Assembly: GCA_023299965.1 (NCBI GenBank)
Contig: JALZVN010000131.1
Coordinates: 1 to 11,399 of the forward strand
Length of the DNA: 11,399 nt
Direction: 5' to 3'
DNA from: Saprospiraceae bacterium
Lineage (GTDB): Bacteria; Bacteroidota; Bacteroidia; Chitinophagales; Saprospiraceae
Shown: piece by piece, positions 1-6,294 of the stretch
Position numbering within the stretch: position 1 is the stretch's first letter
How the letters are laid out: each line of letters begins with the position of its first letter
The notes under the pieces: model-generated
Seen by the model: only the letters and a program-made list of their open reading frames with translations
Told to the model about the DNA's origin: nothing
The model's database searches: none
Made by a program: the position numbers and the translations under genes

Positions 1-72
1 CAGTAAAATTTATATTGAACCCCTTATTGCCGAGAGTTACATTACAATATCTAGAAAACATTGAGTCCTCTC

Positions 73-1077
73 CTACTCAGGCACCTTCTTCCCAATATTT
101 TTCCAGATGATATCTTTTAGTTGAGGGATGCCCTCGCCGGTCACTGCAGAAAAATAAATGTGCGGAAATTCTTCTGGTAGTTCGCTAGAGATCATTGCTT
201 TGAGTTCATCATCCAAAAGATCAGATTTGCTGAGTCCCAATATTCGAGGTTTGTCTAACAATTCTTCGTTATACATTTTGAGTTCATTGAGAAGAACGTT
301 GTACTCTTTGATGATATCCTCAGCGTCACAAGGAATCAGAAACAGCAAGGTTGCGTTTCTTTCGATATGTCTCAAAAATCGAACCCCTAGCCCTTTTCCT
401 AAGTGGGCATCTTTGATGATACCAGGTATATCTGCCATCACGAAAGAGTGAATGTTTCGATAATCTACGATACCAAGATTTGGTGTTAGGGTTGTAAAAG
501 TATAGTTAGCTATTTTCGGTTTAGCGGCACTTACTACGGAAAGTAAAGTTGATTTTCCGGCATTTGGAAATCCTACTAGCCCCACGTCTGCCAATACCTT
601 CAGCTCAAAAATATGCCACCCCTCTATGCCTAATTCACCTGGCTGGGCATACATGGGAGTTTGATTGGTTGGATTTTTGAAGTGCGCGTTACCTTGTCCG
701 CCTCGACCACCTCTAATTAGAATTTTTTCTTCTCCTTGCTTGGTGATTTCACAGATCACTTCTCCAGAGTCTACATTTTTAACTACCGTACCTAGAGGCA
801 CATTTAGCGTTACGTCTCCTCCTGCTTTACCAAATCTATGATTACCTCCACCTGGCATTCCGTTATCAGCAAATATGTGCTTTCTGTATTTGAAAGGCAA
901 CAGAGTCCATACATTGGTCTCTCCACGAAGTATAATATGTCCACCATCTCCACCATCTCCACCATCAGGTCCTCCTTTGGCGGTTCGTGCATCTCTGTAG
1001 AAGTGAACTGAACCAGCGCCTCCTGTACCCGATCTAAGAAAGATCTTTACGTAATCTATAAAATTCTGGTCTGCCAT
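73..1077 (-). CDS. obg: GTPase Obg (ObgE/CgtA)
   Basis: Ribosome-associated GTPase of the Obg family, which acts in late 50S subunit assembly and stress signalling in the cytoplasm. The 334 residues hold the glycine-rich Obg fold (about 1-160, with the Gly/Asp run at 35-46, written as a 9-base tandem repeat in the DNA) and the G domain (about 161-330). In the G domain the P-loop GFPNAGKST is at 169-177, switch I YTFTTLTPN at 192-200, G3 DIPGI at 216-220, and the G5 Ser-Ala pair at 310-311. G4 reads SKSD (283-286) where most GTPases have NKxD. From family knowledge, this variant is usual for Bacteroidota Obg proteins. There is no C-terminal OCT domain, as is common in Gram-negative forms. It starts 26 bases after the adk stop, so the two are probably cotranscribed. 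The stop is TAG. Identification is secure. Confidence 0.97.
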   Translation of the reverse strand: MADQNFIDYVKIFLRSGTGGAGSVHFYRDARTAKGGPDGGDGGDGGHIILRGETNVWTLLPFKYRKHIFADNGMPGGGNHRFGKAGGDVTLNVPLGTVVKNVDSGEVICEITKQGEEKILIRGGRGGQGNAHFKNPTNQTPMYAQPGELGIEGWHIFELKVLADVGLVGFPNAGKSTLLSVVSAAKPKIANYTFTTLTPNLGIVDYRNIHSFVMADIPGIIKDAHLGKGLGVRFLRHIERNATLLFLIPCDAEDIIKEYNVLLNELKMYNEELLDKPRILGLSKSDLLDDELKAMISSELPEEFPHIYFSAVTGEGIPQLKDIIWKNIGKKVPE

Positions 1078-1103
1078 TCTTTAGGGAAATAATTCCGATT
1101 TTC

Positions 1104-1883
1104 TTACTTTTTTGCTTTAGGCTTCCTGCCCTTAGCGGTAGATTTCTTAGCCGCTGACTTCTTCTTTACAGTAGTCTTAGCGGTAGATTTTTTAGTAACT
1201 GATTTCTTCGCTGCTTTAGTCTTCTTCGTAACTGTCTTCTTAGGGCTAGATTTCTTTTTAGTCGTCACCTTTTTTGAACTGGTCTTTGTGGTTGTTCTTT
1301 TACGTCTTACCCCCTTCAGGCTATCGATCTCTAGAGATAGTCTTTCTAAGATTAGTTTGATTTCACCCAATCCCCAAATCTTTACAGAACAGTCTTTCTT
1401 CATGTAATAATTGAAAACAGGAAGAGTCGTTTCTTTGTAGATGCTTAGTCTATTTTGAATGATTTTTTTATTGGTATCATCTTTTCTACCAGAGGTCTTT
1501 CCTCTAATGACAAGTCGCTTTATAAGGTCTTCATCTGGAACATCAAGCATCAACAACTTAGATACACCGCCTCTACTTTTGAGTAATCTATCTAACGCTC
1601 TAGACTGCGGTATCGTCCTTGGAAAACCATCGAAGATGAATCCTTTTACTTTAGGATTTTCTTCTACTTTTTCCTTAAGCATTTTTATAGTTACTCGATC
1701 CGGAACGAGTTCGCCCTTATCGATATATTTTTTCGCTTCCTTTCCTAGCTTAGTATCATTTTTCAGATTGAATCGAAAAAGATCACCTGTAGAAATGTGT
1801 AATAAATTATATTTCTTCACAAGCTTTTCCGCTTGCGTTCCCTTACCTGAACCTGGAGGTCCGAATAAAATTAAATTTATCAT
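1104..1883 (-). CDS. adk: Adenylate kinase with a lysine-rich histone-like tail
   Basis: Catalyses ATP + AMP to 2 ADP in the cytoplasm. The catalytic part (about 1-188) has the P-loop GPPGSGKG (8-15), AMP-site STGD (31-34), DGFPRT (85-90), and a short lid with the RGKTSGRKDD segment (127-136). This matches the short form usual in Bacteroidota. A longer reading frame begins at 1919, but the ATG at 1883 places the P-loop strand MINLILFGPP at the N-terminus, as in the family, so it is preferred. Residues 190-259 form an extra tail with 28 Lys and 4 Arg, no Asp or Glu, and repeats of the KKS(T/A)AK type. This is low complexity and probably disordered, like bacterial histone H1/HC1-like proteins. 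A nucleic-acid or polyanion-binding role for the tail is inferred. obg follows after 26 bases. Confidence 0.95.
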   Translation of the reverse strand: MINLILFGPPGSGKGTQAEKLVKKYNLLHISTGDLFRFNLKNDTKLGKEAKKYIDKGELVPDRVTIKMLKEKVEENPKVKGFIFDGFPRTIPQSRALDRLLKSRGGVSKLLMLDVPDEDLIKRLVIRGKTSGRKDDTNKKIIQNRLSIYKETTLPVFNYYMKKDCSVKIWGLGEIKLILERLSLEIDSLKGVRRKRTTTKTSSKKVTTKKKSSPKKTVTKKTKAAKKSVTKKSTAKTTVKKKSAAKKSTAKGRKPKAKK

Positions 1884-1962
1884 AATCGTAATTGATTTCA
1901 ATTGAGGCAACAATACCATTTAACATTAAATATGTATAGCGCCAAAAAAACATAAGATAGAA

Positions 1963-1988
1963 ATTTTACTTTTAAAATAAAGTAAAAT
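1963..1988 (-). terminator. AT-rich hairpin over the nitrilase stop codon
   Basis: A perfect 10-base inverted repeat (ATTTTACTTT and AAAGTAAAAT) with a 6-base loop spans the end of the nitrilase gene and includes its TAA stop. On the minus strand it is followed by TTTC and, a little later, a run of seven T. The stem is almost all A/T, so it would be a weak terminator. It may serve mainly as a 3' end stabiliser between the nitrilase and adk transcripts. Confidence 0.4.
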
Positions 1989-2733
1989 CATCTTTATCAT
2001 TTAAAAAATTAAACTGCTCCCTAAAGTTGTCCAAACGCTTTTTATCAAGCGTATAATTCAGTACTGCTTCTTGATCCGTTAAGACGGCTAAATCCTCACC
2101 CATGTAGTCAATAAAAGCAGAATCTCCAACATACTGTAGCCCTACACCATCTATTCCTATCCTATTGACCGCACAAACAAAACTTAGGTTCTCTATCGCT
2201 CTTGCTCGTAACAATTGCTTCCATGCGGATGATCTCGTCTCTGGCCAATTGGCAACGTACAAGAGTAGATCATAGTCATGTGTATTTCTACTCCAAACAG
2301 GAAAACGCAAATCATAACATATCATCGGCATAATCCTCCACCCCTTATAGTCTATAATTAATTGAGATTCACCTGGGCTATATACTTCGGCCTCTTTACC
2401 ATATCCAAAGAGATGCTTTTTATCATAATGCAGTACTCGACTTGCCTCTACCCAATAAAAACGATTAAAATATTTTCCATTTTCAAGGGTTGGAATACTT
2501 CCGCAAATAGCACAATCTTGAACGGTAGCTAAGTGCTGCATCCACTTCACCGTTGGTCCTAATACTTGTTCTGCTGTTTCGGCTACATTATTACTAAAAC
2601 CAGAGTTGAACATTTCTGGAAGGAGGATCACATCTGACTCTGACTGATCTTTGATAAGTGGTTCTAAATACGCACGATTAGCTTCAGCATCTTCCCAGAC
2701 AATATCATATTGTATAGCTGTAACGTTGAGCAT
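1972..2733 (-). CDS. Nitrilase-superfamily amidohydrolase, probably an omega-amidase (YafV/Nit2-like)
   Basis: A 253-residue carbon-nitrogen hydrolase with the full catalytic triad: Glu40 in LLPEMF, Lys105 in YDKKHLF, and Cys139 in MICYDLRFP. The HLFGYGKEAEVYSPGE segment and the RFPVWSRN stretch after the cysteine resemble the YafV/Nit2 branch. That branch hydrolyses alpha-ketoglutaramate and similar omega-amides left over from transamination, a metabolite-repair role. The branch assignment is from recalled motifs and the exact substrate is inferred. A frame from 2763 would add ten residues (MVLPFFNPQN), but that ATG lies inside a terminator hairpin (2751-2783). The ATG at 2733 gives the N-terminus expected for the family and is chosen. 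No signal peptide is present, so the enzyme is cytoplasmic. Confidence 0.88.
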   Translation of the reverse strand: MLNVTAIQYDIVWEDAEANRAYLEPLIKDQSESDVILLPEMFNSGFSNNVAETAEQVLGPTVKWMQHLATVQDCAICGSIPTLENGKYFNRFYWVEASRVLHYDKKHLFGYGKEAEVYSPGESQLIIDYKGWRIMPMICYDLRFPVWSRNTHDYDLLLYVANWPETRSSAWKQLLRARAIENLSFVCAVNRIGIDGVGLQYVGDSAFIDYMGEDLAVLTDQEAVLNYTLDKKRLDNFREQFNFLNDKDDFTLF

Positions 2734-2746
2734 ATTTTGAGGATTG

Positions 2747-2783
2747 AAAAAGGGCAGCACCATAACACATATGGAGCCGCCCT
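2747..2783 (-). terminator. Rho-independent terminator of rplY
   Basis: On the minus strand AGGGCGGC pairs with GCTGCCCT (8 pairs, one of them G-U). Inside this, after a single U-U mismatch, CCATA pairs with TATGG around the 5-base loop TGTGT. A short T run follows. The long GC-rich base and T tract make this a good intrinsic terminator, 50 bases after the rplY stop. It leaves only 13 bases before the nitrilase ATG at 2733. Read on the plus strand the same hairpin is followed by ACTTTTATTT, but no plus-strand gene enters here. Confidence 0.8.
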
Positions 2784-2801
2784 ACTTTTATTTAAAGCTT
2801 A

Positions 2802-2819
2802 CATCTAATACAATAGATG
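2802..2819. repeat. Small inverted repeat between rplY and its terminator
   Basis: CATCTA and TAGATG form a perfect 6-base inverted repeat with a 6-base spacer. It lies between the rplY stop and the main terminator hairpin. It would fold in the 3' untranslated region of the rplY mRNA, but nothing else shows a role. Confidence 0.3.
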
Positions 2820-2832
2820 CGAACAAAATATC

Positions 2833-3477
2833 TTACTCAGCTGGTGCGTCCGCTTTAGCAGCATCTCCCTCAGCAGCTGGAGCGCCATCTGCAGCAGCAG
2901 CGTCATCATCAGCAGCATCTGCACTCTTAAGTGCTCTTGGAGTTTCAACAATAGCTACTGGAGTCGCTCCAGGAAGCATTACTTCAATACCATCATTGAT
3001 TTCCAATTCTTTTACTCTTGCAGACATACCTAATTCTAATGAACTAATGTCTATAAATATTTCTTCTACCAAGTTTTCTGGATCTACCTTCACTTTGATT
3101 CTACGAATCAATTGTTGGATTTTACCACCAGTCTTAACTCCAGGAGATTCTCCTTTGAAACGGATAGGCAATTCAAGAATCATCTTCTTTTTTGGCACCA
3201 TTTCTTGAAAATCAAGATGTACTAACTCATCTGTCACTGGGTGCATCTGAAGGTCTTTAAGAATGCACTTTGTAGTACTTCCACCAAGATCCACTTCTAC
3301 AACTTTAAAGTCGGCACTGTATACTAATTCTTTAAATTCTCTTTTGTGTGCTTGAAAGTGAATATTTTTCTCACCTCCGTATATTACAGCAGGAACGTTG
3401 CTCTCTTTTCTTAGAGCGCCTGATGACTTCTTTCCAGTCGCAGATCTTAATTCTCCTTTGATGCTATGTGTCTTCAT
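2833..3477 (-). CDS. rplY: Large-subunit ribosomal protein bL25 (CTC/TL5 form)
   Basis: Binds 5S rRNA in the 50S subunit. The 214-residue protein has the N-terminal L25 domain (about 1-92, including the VPAVIYGG and HLDF landmarks). The second beta-rich domain of the long CTC/TL5 form follows (about 97-182, with PGVKTGG and the LPGATPVAIV end). Last is an acidic Ala/Asp/Glu tail (about 184-214). From family knowledge, such tails are common in Bacteroidota homologues. prs lies 138 bases upstream, a frequent arrangement. In many relatives pth follows rplY, but here it is replaced by a terminator and the nitrilase gene. The gene has its own candidate promoter (box at 3520-3527) and a hairpin at the likely 5' end of its message. 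Identification is secure. Confidence 0.95.
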   Translation of the reverse strand: MKTHSIKGELRSATGKKSSGALRKESNVPAVIYGGEKNIHFQAHKREFKELVYSADFKVVEVDLGGSTTKCILKDLQMHPVTDELVHLDFQEMVPKKKMILELPIRFKGESPGVKTGGKIQQLIRRIKVKVDPENLVEEIFIDISSLELGMSARVKELEINDGIEVMLPGATPVAIVETPRALKSADAADDDAAAADGAPAAEGDAAKADAPAE

Positions 3478-3497
3478 GATAAAATTATTTAGAATTG

Positions 3498-3516
3498 TCC
3501 TTTTCTATTAAAAGGA
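3498..3516 (-). promoter_or_regulatory. Hairpin at the 5' end of the rplY message
   Basis: TCCTTTT and AAAAGGA form a perfect 7-base stem with a 5-base loop in the rplY leader. It lies just downstream of the candidate -7 box, so it would sit at or near the very 5' end of the mRNA. It could protect the message or bind a regulator. Its function is inferred. Confidence 0.35.
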
Positions 3517-3519
3517 ACG

Positions 3520-3527
3520 CAAAGATA
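3520..3527 (-). promoter_or_regulatory. Candidate Bacteroidota promoter (-7 box) of rplY
   Basis: The minus strand reads TATCTTTG, an exact match to the Bacteroidota primary sigma factor -7 consensus TAnnTTTG. It lies 42 bases before the rplY ATG, a spacing similar to the prs and GSCFA candidates in this window. No clear TTG/TTTG -33 element is visible at the expected distance, where a long A run is found instead. Confidence 0.5.
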
Positions 3528-3615
3528 GGTTTTTTTTACTTTTTATGCACTTCGTACGCCCATTTTAATTATATGCATAATGAAGCGCTCCTAAAGAGTT
3601 ATAACTTATTGATTA

Positions 3616-4545
3616 TCACTCTCCTACAAACAAGGCAGAAATAGATCTATGCTCATGTGTGTTCCGAATCGCCTTTGCAAATAGTTTTGCCGTGGAAAGG
3701 ACCTTAATTTTGGTACTTTTTTTCTTCAAAGGTATAGTATCACAAACGATAAGCTCTTGCAAATGAGAAGCTTCTATATTTGCATATGCTTTACCTGAAA
3801 GTACAGGGTGTGTACAGATTGCTCTAACGCTCTTTGCCCCTTCTTTCATTAGGATTTCTGCCGCTTTGCAAAGCGTACCTGCCGTATCTACAAGATCATC
3901 TACCAATATCACATTGGCGTCTTTCACTTCCCCTATCAGGGTCATTTCGGCCACATGATTTGCTTTTTCACGATGCTTATCACAGATAACCAGCTCTGTA
4001 CGGAAGTATTTCGCATAATTTCTAGCGCGTTTCACTCCGCCTACATCTGGAGAAGCAAAAATCACATTATCTAAGCCTTCATTCTCCAAGTACGGAATAA
4101 AGATAGCTTCACTCTTCAAGTGATCCACTGGTATATCAAAAAATCCTTGAATCTGATCCGCATGAAAATCCATAGTCATGATTCTATCCGCACCAGCGGC
4201 TTCTATTAGATTAGCAATCAGCTTGGCTGAGATAGGAACTCTAGGCTTATCTTTTCTATCCTGTCTAGCGTATCCATAAAAAGGAATCACGGCAGTAACA
4301 TATCCTGCAGAAGCTCTCTTCACTGCATCTATCATCAACAACAGTTCCATCAGGTTTTCTGATGGCGCAAACGTAGACTGAACAAAGAACACATATGAGC
4401 CACGAACGGACTCATTGATGACAGGCTGCATTTCTCCGTCACTAAATCTAAAGAGTGTTTTATCTCCTAAACGGTGACCATAATAATCTGCAATCTTACT
4501 GGCTAGGTACTCTGAATTTTCCCCCGAAAATATTTTAACCTCCAT
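3616..4545 (-). CDS. prs: Ribose-phosphate pyrophosphokinase (PRPP synthetase)
   Basis: Makes 5-phosphoribosyl-1-pyrophosphate from ribose 5-phosphate and ATP, feeding purine, pyrimidine, NAD, histidine and tryptophan synthesis in the cytoplasm. The 309 residues are of normal class I length. Visible landmarks are the early FSDGE (34-38), the catalytic flexible loop YARQDRKDKPR (92-102), the metal-binding MDFHADQIQGFFD region (His128), SPDVGG (165-170), and the PRPP-binding loop VILVDDLVDTAGTL (212-225). The start at 4545 fits the family N-terminus (MEVKIFSGENSEYLA). A promoter-like box lies 49 bases upstream, so prs need not depend on the biotin carrier operon before it. rplY follows with its own promoter-like sequence. 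Identification is secure. Confidence 0.97.
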   Translation of the reverse strand: MEVKIFSGENSEYLASKIADYYGHRLGDKTLFRFSDGEMQPVINESVRGSYVFFVQSTFAPSENLMELLLMIDAVKRASAGYVTAVIPFYGYARQDRKDKPRVPISAKLIANLIEAAGADRIMTMDFHADQIQGFFDIPVDHLKSEAIFIPYLENEGLDNVIFASPDVGGVKRARNYAKYFRTELVICDKHREKANHVAEMTLIGEVKDANVILVDDLVDTAGTLCKAAEILMKEGAKSVRAICTHPVLSGKAYANIEASHLQELIVCDTIPLKKKSTKIKVLSTAKLFAKAIRNTHEHRSISALFVGE

Positions 4546-4559
4546 GATAGTGCTTGTGT

Positions 4560-4569
4560 TTTGTACAAA
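4560..4569. promoter_or_regulatory. Perfect palindrome in the prs leader
   Basis: TTTGTACAAA is a perfect 10-base palindrome 15 bases before the prs ATG. Half of it (TGTACAAA) recurs at 4599-4606, overlapping the candidate -7 box. Two related sites around a promoter could be an operator, but with so short and AT-rich a motif this is only a suggestion. Confidence 0.2.
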
Positions 4570-4594
4570 TTGGCTTTATGCGGTAAAAGAAAAA

Positions 4595-4627
4595 CAAATG
4601 TACAAAGAAAAGATATCCTTTGAGCAA
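4595..4627 (-). promoter_or_regulatory. Candidate promoter of prs
   Basis: The minus strand has TACATTTG at 4595-4602, an exact TAnnTTTG -7 box. A TTG at 4625-4627 sits 22 bases upstream as a possible -33 element, slightly wider than the usual spacing of about 19-21. The box lies 49 bases before the prs ATG. Confidence 0.5.
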
Positions 4628-4657
4628 TGGGTAAAGCCAAATCTAAAAAACCAAAGA

Positions 4658-5140
4658 CTAAAGTTTTAAGAGTACAGCACCCTTCTCTACTGCTTGGCCC
4701 AGTTTTACTTTTACGCTCTTTACCACCAAATCGTGAGGTGCCTTAATCACATTTTCCATTTTCATGGCTTCCAATATAAGTAAGCTGTCTCCCTTCTTGA
4801 TCTCATCTGACTCTTTTACAAGTACCTCGATCACTTTACCTGGCATTGGAGCTTTGATTTCTTTCAATTTTGCACTCTTAGCAGAAAGTAGGCCCATATC
4901 TTTTATCAAAAGGTCTAGCTCCGTAGACACTTTACAAGTATATGGATTTCCATTAAGGAGTAATACGACTTCTTTATTATCTACATCAATAGATTCTACT
5001 TCTACTTGATAGTTTTTAGCATCATGAATGAGACTGTAGGAGCCATCGACTTTAGGGCGAAGATCTAATGGCGCAGATAAGTCAACTTCTATATCATGTT
5101 GGTCGTTGACTTTGATGTTCATTCTTTTATTTTCAAGCAT
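4658..5140 (-). CDS. Stand-alone biotin carboxyl carrier protein (biotin/lipoyl attachment domain)
   Basis: Carries a covalently bound biotin that shuttles CO2 between a biotin carboxylase and a carboxyltransferase. The C-terminal biotinyl domain (about 91-160) begins at KEIKAPMPGKV and holds the biotin motif EAMKMEN with the acceptor Lys127. It ends with the normal hairpin half (VKLGQAVEKGAVLLKL). The first 90 residues form a small beta-rich domain like that preceding the biotin domain in acyl-CoA carboxylase carriers. The likely partner is an acetyl- or propionyl-CoA carboxylase, but none is encoded here. The chosen ATG at 5140 overlaps the preceding gene by 8 bases and has AGGAAAG just before it. 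An ATG at 5122 (MNIKVND) is an alternative. The gene ends an operon with ATP synthase accessory genes, which is unexpected. Confidence 0.88.
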   Translation of the reverse strand: MLENKRMNIKVNDQHDIEVDLSAPLDLRPKVDGSYSLIHDAKNYQVEVESIDVDNKEVVLLLNGNPYTCKVSTELDLLIKDMGLLSAKSAKLKEIKAPMPGKVIEVLVKESDEIKKGDSLLILEAMKMENVIKAPHDLVVKSVKVKLGQAVEKGAVLLKL

Positions 5141-5513
5141 GCTTTCCTAATCTAGTCATTAAGTGAACCTCAAAAATAGTATATATGAGGTAAATAGCGA
5201 AGAATGGTATGAGAAAGTAGTTATTGCTTGGCTCATTTGATTTTGTGTAGACCCCCACAAGTACGATACTGAGGCACATTTTGACAAACATCACAAAGAA
5301 AATGACAGCCGTATAGTTATTTTTGTTTTGTTGTCTTGCCACTATGGGCCCCACTATATAGATAAATACAGAAAGAACCACAAAAAAGAACAAGGTAGAC
5401 CACGAGAGCGACTGTGCAATATAAATAGAAGGAATATAATTGAGGCCACAAATCAGACCCGCCGCTAGTACAGTAACAAGTCCTAACTTAGAAAAGAACT
5501 GTTGGTTATTCAT
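5133..5513 (-). CDS. Four-helix membrane protein of the ATP synthase leader (AtpI-like position)
   Basis: A 126-residue integral membrane protein with four predicted helices at about 9-30, 40-59, 68-89 and 99-119. Short polar loops separate them, including a basic QQNKNN loop at 61-66. There is no enzymatic motif. In Bacteroidota a protein of this size and topology typically lies between the AtpZ-like gene and atpB, and may help c-ring assembly or cation entry as proposed for AtpI. That role is inferred from position and not from sequence motifs. The start overlaps the stop of the preceding gene by four bases (ATGA type) and its own end overlaps the biotin carrier gene by eight, so translation is probably coupled. 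It is conserved enough in layout to be a real gene, but the function is unproven. Confidence 0.7.
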   Translation of the reverse strand: MNNQQFFSKLGLVTVLAAGLICGLNYIPSIYIAQSLSWSTLFFFVVLSVFIYIVGPIVARQQNKNNYTAVIFFVMFVKMCLSIVLVGVYTKSNEPSNNYFLIPFFAIYLIYTIFEVHLMTRLGKHA

Positions 5514-5746
5514 TTGTCTTCACTCACGTCTTTGACTAATTTGATCATAAAACTTGTCAAGAATAGCAACAATAGCCCAATGGCGAAGACTGGTTTCTCG
5601 TATCCCAAATAGCCGTCTATCCAGCGACCACCAAAATAACCAAGAGCAGCCGCTCCAGCCATTTGACCTGCCATACCCGAATATTTCAGGGCGGGATTTA
5701 TTTTTCGTTTTGGTTGATCAGGATCAACTGACTGCTTTTTTGGCAA
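5510..5746 (-). CDS. AtpZ/AtpI-family F0F1 ATP synthase accessory protein
   Basis: A 78-residue protein with a charged N-terminus (about 1-20) and two transmembrane helices (about 24-44 and 53-72). The glycine-rich first helix leads into GYFGGRWIDGYLG, the G-x-x-x-G-x-W-[IL]-D signature of AtpI/AtpZ proteins. Those are usually the first gene or genes of ATP synthase operons, thought to help assemble the F0 rotor or supply Mg2+ or Ca2+. The first 23 bases overlap the end of the bactofilin gene. An internal Met25 exists but would remove the charged leader. The core atp genes are not downstream in this window. Family assignment is fairly secure. Confidence 0.8.
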   Translation of the reverse strand: MPKKQSVDPDQPKRKINPALKYSGMAGQMAGAAALGYFGGRWIDGYLGYEKPVFAIGLLLLFLTSFMIKLVKDVSEDK

Positions 5747-6158
5747 ACTTTTCTTTTGTTTTATTAGCGGATGAACTCAAGCCACCCATATTACAAGTAA
5801 CATTGAATACAGCATCTTGATCCACGATCAGCTTATCTGTCTTCACGTCTCCTTCTATTTTTGCATTTTCTCTTACATGGAGGGTTCCTCTCACTACAAG
5901 GTTACCGTCAAAACTCCCCTCTATGAGTGCATTTTCGCATTCCACATCTCCAGATATTTTCCCACTTGGTCCAATAATCAACTTAGATGCACATTTCAGA
6001 TCTCCCTCTAAAGTACCATCTACTCTGATATCACTTTCAGAACTAACTGTTCCTTTTACCAAAGTTCCTTGTACTAAACTATTTAAGGCATGTGATGGAC
6101 CTTGTCCATTACTACTAGTCTTCTTTACTGTATTTTCGTTCTTTTTTGCTCCAAACAT
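5724..6158 (-). CDS. Bactofilin (polymer-forming cytoskeletal protein)
   Basis: Bactofilins polymerise without nucleotide into filaments that organise cell-wall or envelope machinery on the inner face of the membrane. The 144 residues have a short polar N-terminal segment (about 1-27) and then the right-handed beta-helix bactofilin domain (about 28-123). Its repeated strand turns are visible as VDGTLEGDL, GPSGKISGDV, IEGSFDGNL and ENAKIEGDV. A basic tail ends the protein. It is the first gene of the four-gene overlapping operon. Bactofilin just before AtpZ is a familiar Bacteroidota arrangement. A near-consensus box (TAAATTTA on the minus strand, 6205-6212) lies 46 bases upstream, after the porP terminator. 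The TATGTTTG that overlaps its start codon is chance. Confidence 0.92.
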   Translation of the reverse strand: MFGAKKNENTVKKTSSNGQGPSHALNSLVQGTLVKGTVSSESDIRVDGTLEGDLKCASKLIIGPSGKISGDVECENALIEGSFDGNLVVRGTLHVRENAKIEGDVKTDKLIVDQDAVFNVTCNMGGLSSSANKTKEKFAKKAVS

Positions 6159-6221
6159 ATGATATACTTAATTTGCCCTATGACTTCTAAAGGCTATTGA
6201 TGGTTAAATTTAGCAATAAAA

Positions 6222-6262
6222 ACGGAAAAAACTCCTTATCGGTAAGCCCAATAAGGAGTTTT
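6222..6262 (-). terminator. Rho-independent terminator of the porP/sprF gene
   Basis: AAAACTCCTTAT (6228-6239) and ATAAGGAGTTTT (6251-6262) form a perfect 12-base stem around an 11-base loop. On the minus strand the stem is followed by TTCCGTTTTT. It lies 33 bases after the stop of the PorP/SprF gene and ends its transcript before the bactofilin operon. Confidence 0.88.
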
Positions 6263-6294
6263 CTCCATATTTATAAGATATGTTTATCTGTCTA

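Noticed and set aside
62..79. Short inverted repeat TGAGT/ACTCA over the obg stop as a terminator
   Set aside because: The stem has only 5 pairs and the following T run is weak. The window also ends too soon to judge the downstream sequence. The first 72 bases show no gene.
283..286. Loss of the NKxD motif in Obg (SKSD at protein residues 283-286) as a sign of a defective GTPase
   Set aside because: This G4 variant is, to my knowledge, normal for Obg in Bacteroidota, and the remaining G motifs are intact. The coordinates given are protein residues.
1459..1905. Plus-strand frame of 148 codons opposite adk
   Set aside because: The opposite strand encodes a textbook adenylate kinase over the same bases, so this frame is a shadow.
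2744..3208. Plus-strand frame of 154 codons rich in Ala and Ser
   Set aside because: It is a shadow of the Ala/Asp-rich tail and body of rplY on the other strand.
4627..4746. Small plus-strand frame of 39 codons beginning MGKAKSKKPKTKV
   Set aside because: It runs antisense into the biotin carrier gene, its lysine-rich start comes from A-rich intergenic sequence, and no promoter or ribosome site supports it.
6151..6161. TATGTTTG promoter-like match at the bactofilin start
   Set aside because: It overlaps the start codon itself (ATG TTT GGA), so it cannot be the promoter of that gene and arises from the Met-Phe-Gly codons.
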